Below are positions 19,737-31,258 of a DNA stretch of 64,000 bases, piece by piece. The notes below the pieces were generated by a model. It saw only the letters and a program-made list of their open reading frames with translations. It made no database searches and was not told where the DNA came from. Every line of letters begins with the position of its first letter. Position 1 is the stretch's first letter. Made by a program: the position numbers and the translations under genes. The DNA comes from Anniella stebbinsi (taxonomy: Eukaryota > Chordata > Lepidosauria > Squamata > Anniellidae). The stretch is from contig JARDYH010000001.1 in the NCBI GenBank assembly GCA_029215795.1, positions 187,309,654 through 187,373,653 of the forward strand, read 5' to 3'.

Positions 19737-20056
19737 TAGGCTGACCAGATAAAATCCAGGTCAGGACTCATGTAACTTTAACAGTTGTAGAGAAAAGGGA
19801 ATTTCAGCCAGTGTCATTTGTATACAATTAGTTCCTGGTGAAATTCCCTCTTCATCACAACAGTTAAAGTTGCAGGCACTATACTAGAGTGATCATATAC
19901 AAAAGAAGACAGGGCCCCTGCAACTTTCACTGTTGTGATGAAGAGGGAATATCACCAGGAACTAATTGCATACAAATGACACTGGCTGAAATTCCCTTTT
20001 CTCTACAACTGTTAAAGTTACATGAGCCGTGACCTGGATTTTATCTGGCCACCCTA
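19737..20056. mobile_element. 320-bp palindromic hAT-type MITE, copy 2
   Basis: Ends TAGGCTGACCAGATAAAATC and GATTTTATCTGGCCACCCTA, perfect 8-bp TSD CTCTAAGC (19729-19736 and 20057-20064). The internal asymmetry is in the opposite orientation to the copies at 9732, 29111 and 48171. Confidence 0.93.
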
Positions 20057-20064
20057 CTCTAAGC

Positions 20065-21300
20065 CACATTTCAGCACGGGGACTTGTCTTTCATGAATTA
20101 AACTCTCTTTTAATTAAGGCTTTTTATAAAAGCAACATTAACATGGCCTGAATATCATTAGGGTTGCACTATCACATTCGAGCTGCTACTCTTTCCGGAA
20201 GATAAATCTCAGCTTGCTAGCATGTCTGGGGGCCCAGGAGCACTGGGATAGAATCGCTCTCTCCAGACTCCGGTTAGCGGAAACTCTCTTTAAAGGACAT
20301 TTAAACCTATAAGGATTTGCTTCCTGTGTGGATGGAGCAGAAATTATTCCTGATTGTACCTTGAAAAAAGTTTATAGTAGTGGCCTTGTCTGCATTAAAA
20401 GCAAAACTATTTTAACATGAACTTTACAGTGAGATTTGGACGGAGCTCTGGCAGTTTTGCCGATCTCTAAGAGGTCCCTTGCCTCAGGATCATTGAAATT
20501 CCACCCTATGCCTATGCACCACTTACATTGTTACAATAGGCCTTCTGTTAGCTTTGCTCACACAAACTAAAGTACCCTCCAACTCAGGGGGTTACTTTTG
20601 CTAATGAGCACATCTGGCCTTTATCAACCATTTACTGATCATTCTGTTTTCAGGTTAGGCATTTGGCATGTCCATTTTTATACTCTACTTCAGACTATTT
20701 TTGGATTTATAACATCCTCTCCAGAGGAGCACCTTATGATCAATTGAAATTATATCAAACACGAAGCTTTTTTTAACACACCAAGACGATTTAAATGTAC
20801 TAGTTTACTGGGCAATTGATGGCTGCTATCTTGCTTGTTATCAATATCAAATGCTATTAGGAGGCTTTTTTAAAAATCCCAACCCTCCAGATCTGCCGGC
20901 TGGAAGGGATTAGGAAGCCATGCAGGTCCCTCTGCTCTCAGCCTGGCTTCCCATCTTCTGGCAGAGCTTCAGATACACTGGTGGCTCCAAGGCACATCTC
21001 CACATTGCGCCAGGCTAGGGTAGTGCTGCTCATCATTATGTGCATATTCAGAGTGTTTTCCCACAACAGCATTTATTATTACAATGATCAGTCCTTGACG
21101 TTCTAGAAGCACTTACCTGAACTGTCCTGGTAAAATGGAAGATATCTCCCTGTTGGTTATTTATAACAAAAAGAAACTGTTGCAAATTTAAAAGCACATT
21201 TTAAATCAAATGTACACCATCCAAGCAACTCTGAGCAGGTCACTTTTATTTATTTAATTAAAAGTTTCTATAATAACTTTTCAAACAAAATCAGCTTTCA
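20065..21300. other. Repeat-poor stretch, possible conserved noncoding sequence
   Basis: No transposon signature, microsatellite or ORF of note. Segments such as TTTTAATTAAGGCTTTTTAT (about 20110) have the homeobox-site-rich look of conserved noncoding elements, but sequence alone cannot show conservation. Confidence 0.3.
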
Positions 21301-21807
21301 AGATGTTCTATAATTCATTTCAAACAACATAAAAATGATATCAAATAACAGCTTAAAACAAAACACTCTTAAACCCAAATTATATAAAAGAGTGCGGTGC
21401 TGACGTAGCATCGCACAGAGGAGCCACCCTACTGCCTGTGCCTGTTGGAACAACCAGCAGCCAGCAACCAGTTTTTTATACTGTCTCATAATTTGTATAT
21501 TTTAATATATGCCTGGGGAGCTCAGGGGGGTTGCATACACACATTGGGGTGGGGTGGGGGGGCTAAAAGAAGAAGAAAAGTCTCCATTGACTCCAGGAAG
21601 AAGAGGAGCTGTCCAGTCACACTGATGCAGGGATTCAACCCTTAGACATTCTTCCAAAGATGTAGAAAAGGGCTGGAAACTATAGATATTTGAAATTCCT
21701 CTAGGGGCCACCAACAGTCTGTGTCAGGTTTGCAACCAGCCTTATATGATATCTTGGGCTCCATCACAACTATTTTCCCCCCTGGTTTGCCTCCATGTTT
21801 TTTACCT
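21301..21807. other. Unclassified noncoding sequence
   Basis: A G-run near 21550 and an A/T-rich beginning, no recognised family. A small hairpin GTGCGGTGCT...AGCATCGCAC lies near 21392-21416. Confidence 0.4.
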
Positions 21808-22162
21808 CCTGGAGAAGAGAAGATTGAGGGGAGTCATGATAGCACTCTTCAAATACTTGAAAGGTTGTCACACAGAGGAGGGCCAGGATCTCTTCTCGAT
21901 CAACCCAGAATGCAGGACACGGAATAATGGGCTCAAGTTACAGGAATCCAGATTCTGGCTGGACATCAGGAAAACCTGACAGTGGAAGCAATTACCTAGG
22001 TAGGTCATGGACTCTCCCACACTAGAGGCCTTCAAGAGGCAGCTGGACAACCATCTGTCAGGGATGATTTAAGGTAGATTCCTGCATTGAGCAGGGGGTT
22101 GGACTCGATGGCTTTATAGGCCCCTTCCAACTCTACTATTCTATGATTCTATGATTCTATAA
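21808..22162 (+). mobile_element. CR1 LINE 3' end
   Basis: From CTGGAGAAGAGAAGATTGAG through AACCCAGAATGCAGGACACG and CTGGACAACCATCTGTCAGG to the terminal ATTCTATGATTCTATGATTC near 22138-22160. 5'-truncated. A short deletion near 21975 removes the end of the coding part. Confidence 0.88.
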
Positions 22163-22720
22163 GTGTGTCAAGCTAATGGTCCCTTTCACATGGGTTTGTG
22201 GTATTGCGCTTCACCGTGAAACCTCTCTTTCGCTTGTTTGCTCTTCCACTCCACCCCACCCCTTCTCTCAAAGCACATGCTCCAAACAAAGGAAAAAGTG
22301 AGAGGACAGCAATACATGGAGGATTAAGGGCACATTAAATCCACTTGGGGAAAATAATTCAGAATTTCCCCGTGCAAAAATGATACGCAAAACAGAGGAA
22401 AAGAGGTGAGATGGGTGAAGGACAGGGACGACATCATGTGAGTCCCGTGCTGCAAAACCAGATACCAGATGTGGCAAGAGTGTGTGAAACCACTGGTGTA
22501 ATGGAGCTCCTAATGAGAAAGTGGAAATGTATGGCATACTTTGTGAATGTACATCTGCATAAATAATGTCTGCATACGCACCATATGAATTCATATTCTG
22601 CTCAAAAAACATGTAGCATGCAATGCATTACTGCAAAACACACATTAAGAGACTCACAGTCCTGAGTCTGTTGTTAAAGTCATTCAGTAAAAAACATATT
22701 CCACCATGTTAAAGGGGTAA
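22163..22720. other. Unclassified noncoding sequence
   Basis: No recognised repeat or gene. Confidence 0.4.
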
Positions 22721-22724
22721 TTGG

Positions 22725-22895
22725 GGGTAGTGGTCATTCTAACATTCATAAAATTGAAAATGTTTCACCAATCTTCCTGAAATTTACATGTGCCAGAAAG
22801 AAATGTTGGTTTTACATAACCTGAAAAATTCAAGAAGATTGGTGAAAGATTGAGGGAAGGAGGGCAGTTTAAAGTCGAAAAGGGGGGGGGACCTC
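22725..22895. repeat. Inverted copy of the repeat at 17595-17738
   Basis: CATTCTAACATTCATAAAAT, TGAAATTTACATGTGCCAGA and AAGATTGGTGAAAGATTGAG match the reverse complement of 17595-17738, ending here in a G-run near 22885. Confidence 0.75.
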
Positions 22896-23127
22896 TCAGG
22901 CTCACTTTGATATTTGAGACTGGGCTGGTGATAGTTTTTGTCGAAGTCCCCTTACGAATTGACAGGTTAAATAATTAAAATTCCAATGATGTCCTCTTCC
23001 TTTTACCTTAGAGTTGATAGAATAGGTGTTCTTTTCTTAAAATTCCCTTTAGTTTGTTTTAAATTCGATTTATAGTAAGTTCCCATAGTAACAAATGGAG
23101 CTCCCTCTAAGTGAATGCATGCGGAGT

Positions 23128-23129
<2 letters not shown>

Positions 23130-23168
<39 letters not shown>
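23130..23168 (+). repeat. (CT)n microsatellite
   Basis: Uninterrupted CT dinucleotides, about 39 bp. Confidence 0.97.
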
Positions 23169-23171
<3 letters not shown>

Positions 23172-23214
23172 TCCCCCCTCTCCAACTGGATTAGAACATT
23201 GAGAGGCCAGGGGT

Positions 23215-23995
23215 AGTGACTGATTGCCTCCTTGATTCCCTTAACAGTGCTGGCAGTCTACCTTGAAGTAAGTTCTGAATCCAATGGGTCTTACTTCCAG
23301 GTAAGCATGTAGACGATTGCAACATTTTTAAAATTGCAGCCTGGGTGGGGTGGAGGGGGAATCCTGGAAGTAAAGATTTCCTTTTCATTCCAGCACAACA
23401 ATACTGCTACAATTAAAAACTTCCTTCCTTGCTTGCTTTGTGTGTGTGTGGATTCCTTTAACAGTGCTAGCAGTCTAATCAGAAGTAGGCTCCACTGAAT
23501 GCAGTGGGTCTTACTCCCAGGTAAACATGCAGATGATTGCAGCATTTTAAAAATTGGAGCCTTTGGGTTTGGGGGTGGAGGGGGTAAAGATTTACTTTTC
23601 TTTTCAGCAGAATAATAATCCTACAATTTACAACTTATTTTCTTGTTGGCTCTGTGTGTGTGTGTGTGTGTGTGTGTGCCTGTCTCTGTGTTCTCTTACT
23701 CCACTGCTTGATTTTCAGTTCAATTCTATGTGTGTCTGCTCAGGAAGTTCCATTGTGCAGTGGGTCTTACTCCCAAGTCAGTGTGTAGAGGATTGCAAAC
23801 TTTTCAGAATTGGGACCTGGGGGTGGGGGGTGGGACTGCAGGATTTCCTGTACAAAACAATTGTGCATTCTACAATTAACAACTTCCTTGCTTGTTTGCT
23901 TTGTATGTGTGTTCTTTTAGTCATTTGATCATTGCTGCTGCTTGATTTTTAATTCAATCCTATGCATGTCTACTCAGAAGAACTTGTTATAAGTA
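23215..23995 (+). repeat. Three-unit tandem repeat of about 230-300 bp
   Basis: Each unit carries a version of GTGGGTCTTACTCCCAGGTA (near 23285, 23505 and 23760), then GATTGCA-CATTTT, a GGGTGGAGGGGG run, ACAATTAACAACTTCCTTGC and a TG-rich stretch (the longest is (TG)n at 23652-23678). The end word AATCCTATGCATGTCTACTC (about 23958) links it to the small palindromes at 12413 and 15815. Confidence 0.8.
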
Positions 23996-24466
23996 CAAAA
24001 ATGACAACATGTGTAAATTCTGAGTGTGGAGGATCCTATTTGGATCAAGACTACAGTGTCTGTTTGTATCAAGGCAAAATTGTCTTTTAAAAATAAAAAT
24101 ACCATCACATATTGTCTATATTGTCCTCTCTCCATATGTCATGGGCTCTCAGTAGGGGCTAGGTACTATTTTGGTTGTGATTTTTGTAAATGTTATTGTG
24201 CCCTTTTTATCTTATATTGATCTTACATTTTACTTCTGGTCATTTTAAGAACATAAGAAGAGCCATGCTGGATCAGAACAAGGGTCCATCAAGTCCAGCA
24301 CTCTGTTCATACAGTAGCCAACCAGCTGTCGACTAGGGACCAACAAAGCAGGACATGGTGCAACAGCACCCTCACACCCATGTTCCCCAGCAACTGGTGC
24401 ACACAGGCTTACTGCCTCAGATACTGGAGGGAGCACGTAACCATCAGGGCTAGTGGCCATTGATAG

Positions 24467-26082
24467 TAGGGATGTGCAGCGGATCCGATCCGATCCATGA
24501 TCCGAATCCGATCCGCCCAAAAATTGGATAAAAACGATCCGATCCGATCCAACCCACCAACCATCCAATCTGATCCGATCCGATCCGAAGGGACCCAATC
24601 CGGATCGGAAAAAATCGGAAAATCAGACGCCATTTTGAATGCTTTTCCCCATAGCCTAGTATTGTGTTACAAAAATGCTTATAACATTTTCATTTTTAAA
24701 GATAGAAGGATGAAACTTGGTCACTTTGTAGATGGGTTAGGGGTAGGTATCTGTGAGAAATTTCAGAAAGATTGGTGCAGGCATTTTGTGGCAATTAATT
24801 TTTTAATAAAGAACCAGGAATGCCTATAACTTTTTCATTTTTAAAGTTCCACACATGAAACTTTGCCACATTGTAGGTGGTACATTGTGCGTTCCATTCC
24901 TCATTTTTCAAAAATACCTTGCCACTACACGCTTGAAGCTATGCTTCTGAAATTTCTCCAGATTAGACATACCACTTTGGTTCACATGTGTGATAAATTT
25001 CAGAAGCATAGCTTCAAGGTATTTTTGAAAAATGAGGAAGGGAATGCCTATAACTTTTTTATTTTAAAAGTTAGAAGTCTGAAAGTTGCTCACTTTGTAT
25101 ATGGGTTAGGGGTAGTTATCTGTCAGAAATTTCAGAAAGATAGGTCCAGGCATTTGGTGGCTACGAATTTTTTAGATTAAAAGTTACAACAACACAGAGT
25201 TTTGACAGATAAAAGAGGGAGGGGGAGGCAGGGGAGGGGGGTGCAATTGACAGCCCAAGCCTCTGTGGAAAAACTTTTGTAACTTTTAATCTAAAAAATT
25301 CATAGCCATCAAATGCCTGGACCTATCATTCTGAAATTTCTGACAGATAACTATCCCTAACCCATCTACAAAGTGAGAAACTTTCAGACTTCTAACTTTT
25401 AAAATAAAAAAGTTATAGGCGTTTCTTTCCTCATTGTTTCAAAAATACCTTGCCACTATGTGCCTGGACCTATCTTTCTGAAATTTCACACACATATCAA
25501 GCAAAGTGTTAACTGTAATGTGCCCATGTTTCCTGTTTGTATCTTTAAAAATGAAAAAGTTGAAGGCATAACTGAATTTACCCCACTACTACCCATTTTT
25601 TTAAAATTAATTGCCACACAAGGCAAGCACCTATGTTTCTGACATTTCACACACATGAGTCCCAACATACCACCTGCAATGTGGCAAAGTTTCATGTGTG
25701 GAACATTAAAAATGAAAAACTTATAGGCATTCCTGGTTCTATATTAAAAAATTAATTGCCACAAAATGCTTGCACCAATCTTTCTGAAATTTCTCACAGA
25801 TAACTACCCCAACCCATCTATAAAGTGCCCAAGTTTCATCCTATCTTTAAAAATGAAAAAGTTATAGGCGTTTTTGTAACACAATACTAGGCTATGGGGA
25901 AAAGCATTCAAAATGGCGTCCGATCCAAAAATCAGACATCCGATTTTCGGATTGGAATCGGATCGGATCCACCCAACCTCCAATCCGATCTACCCAACCT
26001 TCAATTCGATCTGGTCCGGTCCACCAGGTCCGATACCGATCCGCGATCCGATCCAATCCGGGGGGGTCAGTGCACATCCCTG
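24467..26082. mobile_element. GATC-rich hAT-like element, copy 2 (1616 bp foldback), 8-bp TSD
   Basis: Ends TAGGGATGTGCAG and CAGTGCACATCCCTG, perfect 8-bp TSD ATTGATAG (24459-24466 and 26083-26090). Both subterminal zones are full of GGATCCGATCC words. The whole element is one long inverted repeat: the arms, about 24467-25199 and 25261-26082, pair over modules such as AACTTTTTCATTTTTAAAG, GAAACTTTGCCACATTGTAG and AATTTCAGAAAGATTGGTGC, around a G-rich spacer of about 60 bp. There is no transposase. Confidence 0.9.
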
Positions 26083-26261
26083 ATTGATAGCCTTTCCCTC
26101 CAGGAATTTATCCAACCCCCTTTTAAAGCCATCCAAATTGGTGGCCATCACTACATCTTGTGCTACTGAATTTCATAATTTAACGATGCGCTGTGTGAAG
26201 AAGTATTTCCTTTTATTTGTCCTGAATCTCCCACCAATAAGCTTCATGGGATGACCCTTAG

Positions 26262-26714
26262 TTATAGCATTATGGAAGGGGAGAAAAATGTCTCCCTATC
26301 CACATTCTCCACACCATGCATAATTTTGTACACCTCTATCATGTCTCCCCTTAGCCTCCTTTTTTCCAAGCTAAACAATCCCAGCTGTTGTAACTTTCTC
26401 TTATAGTCGAGATGTTCCTGTCCCTTAATCATTTTAGTTGCCCTTTTCTGCACTTTTTCCAGCTGTATAATATCTTTTTTTAGGTGTGGTGACCAGAACT
26501 GTACACAGTATTCTAAGTGTGGTCGTACCATAGATTTGTATAAAGGCAGTATGATACTGGCAGTTTTATTCTCAATTACTTTTCTTATAATGCCTAACAT
26601 GAAGTTTGCCTTCTTTACAGCTGCCACACACTGGGTTGACATTTTCATTGATCTGTCCACCACAACCCCAACATCTCTTTCTTGGTCTGTAACTGCCAAT
26701 TGAGATCCCATCAT
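26262..26714 (-). pseudogene. L3/CR1-like LINE ORF2, C-terminal part
   Basis: 150 codons with [66 protein letters not shown] and [18 protein letters not shown]. This is the RT thumb and C-terminal region of the CR1 group, more diverged than the CR1 copies at 31262 and 43231 and a separate subfamily. The frame remains open, but the RT core upstream is defective. Confidence 0.85.
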
Positions 26715-26763
26715 GTTTAACTTGAAGGGGGGGTTGCGTCTACGTGCAACACCTTACACTTGC

Positions 26764-27186
26764 TTACATTGAACCGCATCTGCCATTTGGATGCCCATTT
26801 TCTCCCAGCTTGGAGAGATCCCTTTGGAGTTCTTCACAATCCCTTTGTGTTTTAACAACCTTAAATAATTTGGTGTCATTGGCAAACTTGGCCACTTCAC
26901 TGCTCACTCCTAATTCCAGATCAATTATGAACAAGATTAAAAGCATTTTTCCCAATACTGATCCCTGTGGGACCCCACTAATTGCTTCCCTCCATTGGGA
27001 GAATTTACCATTTATTCCTACTCTCTGCTTTCTGTTCTTTAACCAATTACTGACCCATAAGAGGATCTCTCCTCTTATTCTGTGACTGTTAAGTTTGTTC
27101 AGGAGTCTTTTACTTTGTGTAAGCTGCTTTATACACTGCAAAAAGTGGGGCAAAAATATTAAAATAAGTTCTACACTTTTACTCAT
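26764..27186 (-). pseudogene. L3/CR1-like LINE ORF2, RT core
   Basis: 140 codons with LLNKLNSHRIRGEILLWVSN, GVPQGSVLGKMLLILFI and KFANDTKLFKVVKTQRDCEE. The polymerase box reads FANDTKL where FADDTKL is the family pattern, so an active-site Asp is Asn. Homology begins inside the RT domain, so the copy is 5'-truncated. A short frame break near 26720-26760 separates it from the C-terminal block. Confidence 0.85.
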
Positions 27187-27299
27187 ACTTCAGTTTCCTT
27201 TTTGTTCATGTGGCTTCTCTTAGTATGCCTTAGGATTGTTGGGTTTTGGTTTAACCCAAAGCAGCGTGGTTTCTTCAGGGCAAGTGCTGCAGCCTTAAA

Positions 27300-27735
27300 C
27301 AAATTGTGAATGGAGGAGACATGATAAAGGTATACATAATTATGCATGTTGCGCAGAAAGTGGATAGGGAGGCAGTTTCTCCCTTTCTCATAATATTAGA
27401 ATGAAGGGGGAAGTGAGCATTGATGTGGCCATGTTTGGTGACGATACCATATTATTTAGTCTTGCTAAAACAAAAGGGGATTGTGAGGAGCTCCAAAAAG
27501 ATATTCTCCATACCGAGAGAACAGCCATCAAAATGGCAAATGCTGTTCGATGTAAGCAAGTGTAAAGTGATGCACATGGGAGGAGGATCACAATTTCACA
27601 TATAAACTGACAGGATCTGAGCTAACTAGCGATGACTGACCAAGGAAGGGTTTGGGCAGGGGAGATGGATAGATTGATGAAAATGTCGACCCAGCTGCTG
27701 TGAAAAAGGCAACTTCCATGTAAGGCATAATTAGG
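27300..27735 (+). pseudogene. L3/CR1-like LINE fragment (plus strand)
   Basis: At 27420-27600 one frame reads FGDDTILFSLAKTKGDCEEL, again the CR1-group polymerase box, followed by a decayed thumb (GATGCACATGGGAGGAGG, AAATGTCGACCCAGCTGC). A short 3'-type piece of the same family precedes it at 27315-27400 (ATGATAAAGGTATACATAAT, with AGAAAGTGGATAGGGAGGC). Confidence 0.65.
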
Positions 27736-28170
27736 AAAATAATCCTAATTCTTGAACAGTAATATAAAAATGGTAGATTCTCTGATTTGCACTTGATGTA
27801 TGTGGATTCTTTAGTCTTAATATAGTAAAAATACAAACTTTAGTGTTAAATTCATGACTGTATTAACGGTAAGTTAGTTGGGAAACAAATGTATTAGGAA
27901 GTGTGAAAAGTGAGTGTATTGCATCATTTGTGACAGACTTCTCTATATACACATAGTTTATGGTATGAAGTAAGTAAAGAACAAACCCAAGGATGCCTTT
28001 TTGTGTGTATATATGAAAGAGGCAGGCACACAGACATAGACAGACCAGGCCTAGATTTCCAGCCTAATCTATCTTACTGGGTTGATGTGAGGGTAAGTAG
28101 CACATGCCATACACCCAAACATTGCCAAACATTTGTTTTACATTTCTGTGAAAATGAGCAGGAGAAGAAA
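27736..28170. other. Unclassified noncoding sequence
   Basis: Nothing beyond a possible SINE-like trace (CAGCCTAATCTATCTTACTG) near 28057-28105. Confidence 0.35.
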
Positions 28171-28179
28171 CTCACTAGA

Positions 28180-28265
28180 TGGTTTTGGGCCAGTCATAGA
28201 CTCTTAGCCTAACCTACCTCATGGGTTTTTGTGGGGGAAGATATGGCACTTGAAAGAATGATCAG
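28180..28265 (+). mobile_element. SINE body fragment
   Basis: GGGCCAGTCATAGACTCTTA, then GCCTAACCTACCTCATGGGT, a common 3' body of squamate tRNA-related SINEs, here without the tRNA part. Confidence 0.55.
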
Positions 28266-28589
28266 TCCAGGGCTTTCCCCTTCCTCCTTACTAGAGAAGC
28301 TTCTTTGCAACTGATCAACTAAATGGAGTCTGAACATCCTCTTATATCACTACATCTGACCCAATACCAAGAATAGTCATGTGGCTGTTTAGAAATATTG
28401 CTCAATTTAATTTTAATCTATCCAAGTTTGGATTTTTATTTTTATTTTGTTCTAAAAATAGCCTGTGGTCAATGAATCCTATATTAAGCCTGTCAAAAAT
28501 GTTGGTACTGGAGAAAAAATACACAATAGTTTAGTTCAGCCTGATCAAAAAATATTAGAAAAGCTAAGAGCATTCAGAATGTCACTGAC

Positions 28590-28735
28590 TCTTCTACCCT
28601 ACAGGGTTGTTGTGCTGATAAAATGGAGGAGGGTCATGTAAGCCACCTTAGGTTCCTTGCAAGAGGAAAAAAGGCAGGATATAAATATAATACTAATAAA
28701 TGTATTATTTCTACTTATTATTATTAAGTACAATA
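28590..28735 (+). mobile_element. SINE 3' end with ATA-rich tail
   Basis: CTACAGGGTTGTTGTGCTGA, ATGTAAGCCACCTTAGGTTC and GGCAGGATATAAATATAATA form a SINE/L2-type 3' end with an A/T microsatellite tail. Confidence 0.6.
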
Positions 28736-28739
28736 ATAA

Positions 28740-29505
28740 TTTGATCTGGAACTAGGAGTGAGCAGTGAGATGGCCAAATTTACTGCTGATCCCAAAACAT
28801 TTAGAGCTTTTAAAATGAAGTGAGATTACAAAGAGCTCCAAATGAATCTCCCCATAGTGGGAAAATGGGCATCAAAATGGCAACAATTCTACGTAAGCAT
28901 TAGTAAAGTGATGCACACTGTGAAGTAAAGCATCCCAGCACCCCAAATACACTGATGGGATCTGAGCCTGCAATGACTAAACAAGAAAAAATTCTTGGGA
29001 ATGTGGTTGACAGCTCAACGAAAATTTCAACCCAGTGTGTGGCAGCTGTAAAGAAGGCAAACTCTATGTTAGGCATTATAAGAAAATTAATTAAGAATAA
29101 AACTGCCAGTTAGGGTGACCAGATAAAATCCAGGTCAGAGCTCATGTAACTTTAACAGCTGTAGAGCAAAGGGAATTTCAGCAAGTGTTATTTGTATGCA
29201 ATTAGTTCCTGGTGAAATTCCCTCTTCATCACAACAGTTAAAGGTGCAGGGGCCCTGCCTTCTTTTGTATATGGTCACTCTAGTATAGTGCCTGCACCTT
29301 TAACTGTTGTGATGAAGAGGGACTATCGCCAGGAACTAATTGCATACAAATGACACTGGCTGAAATTCCCTTTGCTCTACAATTATTAAAGTTACATGAG
29401 CCCTGATCTGGATTTTATCTGGTCAGCCTACTGCCAGTATCATACTGCCTTTATACAAATCTATGGTGTGACCATACTTAGAATACTGTGTACAGTTCTG
29501 GTTAA
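28740..29505 (+). mobile_element. L3/CR1-like LINE fragment interrupted by a MITE
   Basis: The decayed RT region (GATCTGGAACTAGGAGTGAG, ACTGCTGATCCCAAAACATT where the polymerase box lies, AATTTCAACCCAGTGTGTGG) runs to AAACTGCCAGT at 29110. It resumes after the MITE at 29431 with CTGCCAGTATCATACTGCC and TGTGTACAGTTCTGG. No open frame. Confidence 0.75.
29111..29430. mobile_element. 320-bp palindromic hAT-type MITE, copy 3
   Basis: Ends TAGGGTGACCAGATAAAATC and GATTTTATCTGGTCAGCCTA, perfect 8-bp TSD CTGCCAGT (29103-29110 and 29431-29438), inserted in an L3-like LINE fragment. Confidence 0.95.
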
Positions 29506-29846
29506 CTATAGAATTTAGTATCACAAGATGTTTTGCTGGCCACCATTTTGGATGTCAAAATGAAAAGAAAAGAAACCCCAGGTGGGCAGTCAAAAAAAGT
29601 CAAAGGCAAAGGGGTGGAACCACGGAAAGGTTTAATAAAAAATGATTATAAAAATGAAGGTACCTTCTTCAGGGTAATCTAAAATGGTAACAAATTACAA
29701 ACTAATAAATCTATAAAATAAATACATTCTATCCACTCTAAGACAATAATTATAAAACAATAATTTAAAAGGAACAAATTCTATTAAAGCAGTACATATA
29801 AGGAGGACATTTCTAAGAATACATCCAACATTGTACATTCAACATT
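29506..29846. other. Unclassified noncoding sequence
   Basis: A/T-rich, with CCACCATTTTGGATGTCAAA near 29540. No family recognised. Confidence 0.35.
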
Positions 29847-30367
29847 GTAATGAATAGGGCCCCTTTTGTTATCAAGCATGCTGCTATATGCGAGATGCGT
29901 GTGAGAGAAAAGTATGGGGCAGATCCTGTATTTGGTAAGGATATGGAACAGCATTCCCCCATCCTGCTGCCCTCCATGTGTTTGAGATGACAAGTCCCAG
30001 CATTCCTGACCATGGGACATACTGATTTGCAATGATGGGAGTTGTAGTCCAATACCTTTGGAGGGCACCAGGTTGGGGAAGGGCTGCTCTAAACACAAAA
30101 AGAGAAATAGGTGGCCCTAAGTTGTTCATCATCAGTTTTCCACAACCCCACAGTCACCTCTGCATATCATATTCTCCACCCTGTCCTCATGGTTTATCTG
30201 CTTTGGGAGAATGAGAATTTCACTTGCACTTTCTGCCTCCTTAGGGAGGATGTGGCGTTAAGGCTTGTGAGCCTTAACTCCCAATTTCCCTGCTTTTTGG
30301 TGCTTGGTTGGAAACTGTAGAGCCCTAATGTTGTTTTTGTAAACCGTAGATTTTTTGTTTAATGAAT
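29847..30367 (+). repeat. Dispersed roughly 520-bp repeat, copy C
   Basis: Matches 16102-16625 end to end, starting GTAATGAATAGGGCCCCTTT and ending TTTTTTGTTTAATGAATTT. Confidence 0.85.
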
Positions 30368-31258
30368 TTATATACTACTTCAGAATGGAAAGTACTAGGA
30401 AGCAGCCAACAGGTGAAAATCTTACAAAGACTTCCTTCTTTTCCTACCTTTACCTACAAATCTGGCAACCTAAGGCTCAGATAAACAATCAAGCTTTCTG
30501 TTGCTGATTCAAACCCAATATTTAACATCAGCATCCTAAAACATGATGTAAAAGGAAACAATTTGCTCTCTCTCCCATCCCATCTCTATAAAACTGTTGT
30601 TTGGATATAGTATACAGAAAGTATGAAATCAGAAAAGTACTTCTGACTTTAAATTTTAATTACAGTTCCCCAGAGTGGTTCATTAGAGAGACACCTTGAT
30701 AGAAGTGTTAACATTACAATGGAGAGCCTTTGCTTGGTCTATACACTTCCTTTCAAAATGGCTGAGTAATCCTGTCTTTTATCCAAAGACTAATGAGCAG
30801 CTGTGGAATGAGGTGAATGGGTATAAAGAGGCTTTAATTTTAAGATCAAAACAAACTGGAATACAGTAGTATTTCCCAAGACACAAGGGGGAAAGGATGG
30901 GATTAAAGGATGGGAAACAGCTGGATCATTAAATGGCAAAGATAGAACAGATGGCATGACTAGGCCAAAAAGATGAGAGTTTGTTTGAAAAAAGAAATCA
31001 GCAGGGAAAGAGATGGGGCCAAAGCACCTAATGACTCTAGCATAGGCAGCAGTTCTGGCAAGAGAGAACGAAAAGAAAAAAATTCAAGTGCTGTAAAAAC
31101 AATACACGTATAAAGTCAAGGTGATGTTATACTTCATTGGCTGTTTCATCAAGTTTGTACTTAACATATTCTCCCTAAGTAATTGCATGTTATTCTTTGT
31201 GCTAATGTTTAGTATAATAACTTTACTTTGGTCTTGCCCATAAAATATAATTCGGCTG
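30368..31258. other. Repeat-poor noncoding sequence
   Basis: No transposon or coding signature was recognised. Base composition is A/T-rich. Confidence 0.4.

Larger units (their letters stand above)
24247..27190 (-). mobile_element. L3/CR1-like LINE on the minus strand, split by a hAT-like element
   Basis: The 3' end (plus strand AGAACATAAGAAGAGCCATG) lies at 24247-24466, and the LINE resumes at 26083 after the hAT-like insertion. From there a region with CTCCAGGAATTTATCC and GTGTGAAGAAGTATTTCC leads into coding sequence up to about 27190. The element is 5'-truncated inside the RT domain. Two open blocks remain and are described separately. Confidence 0.85.
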
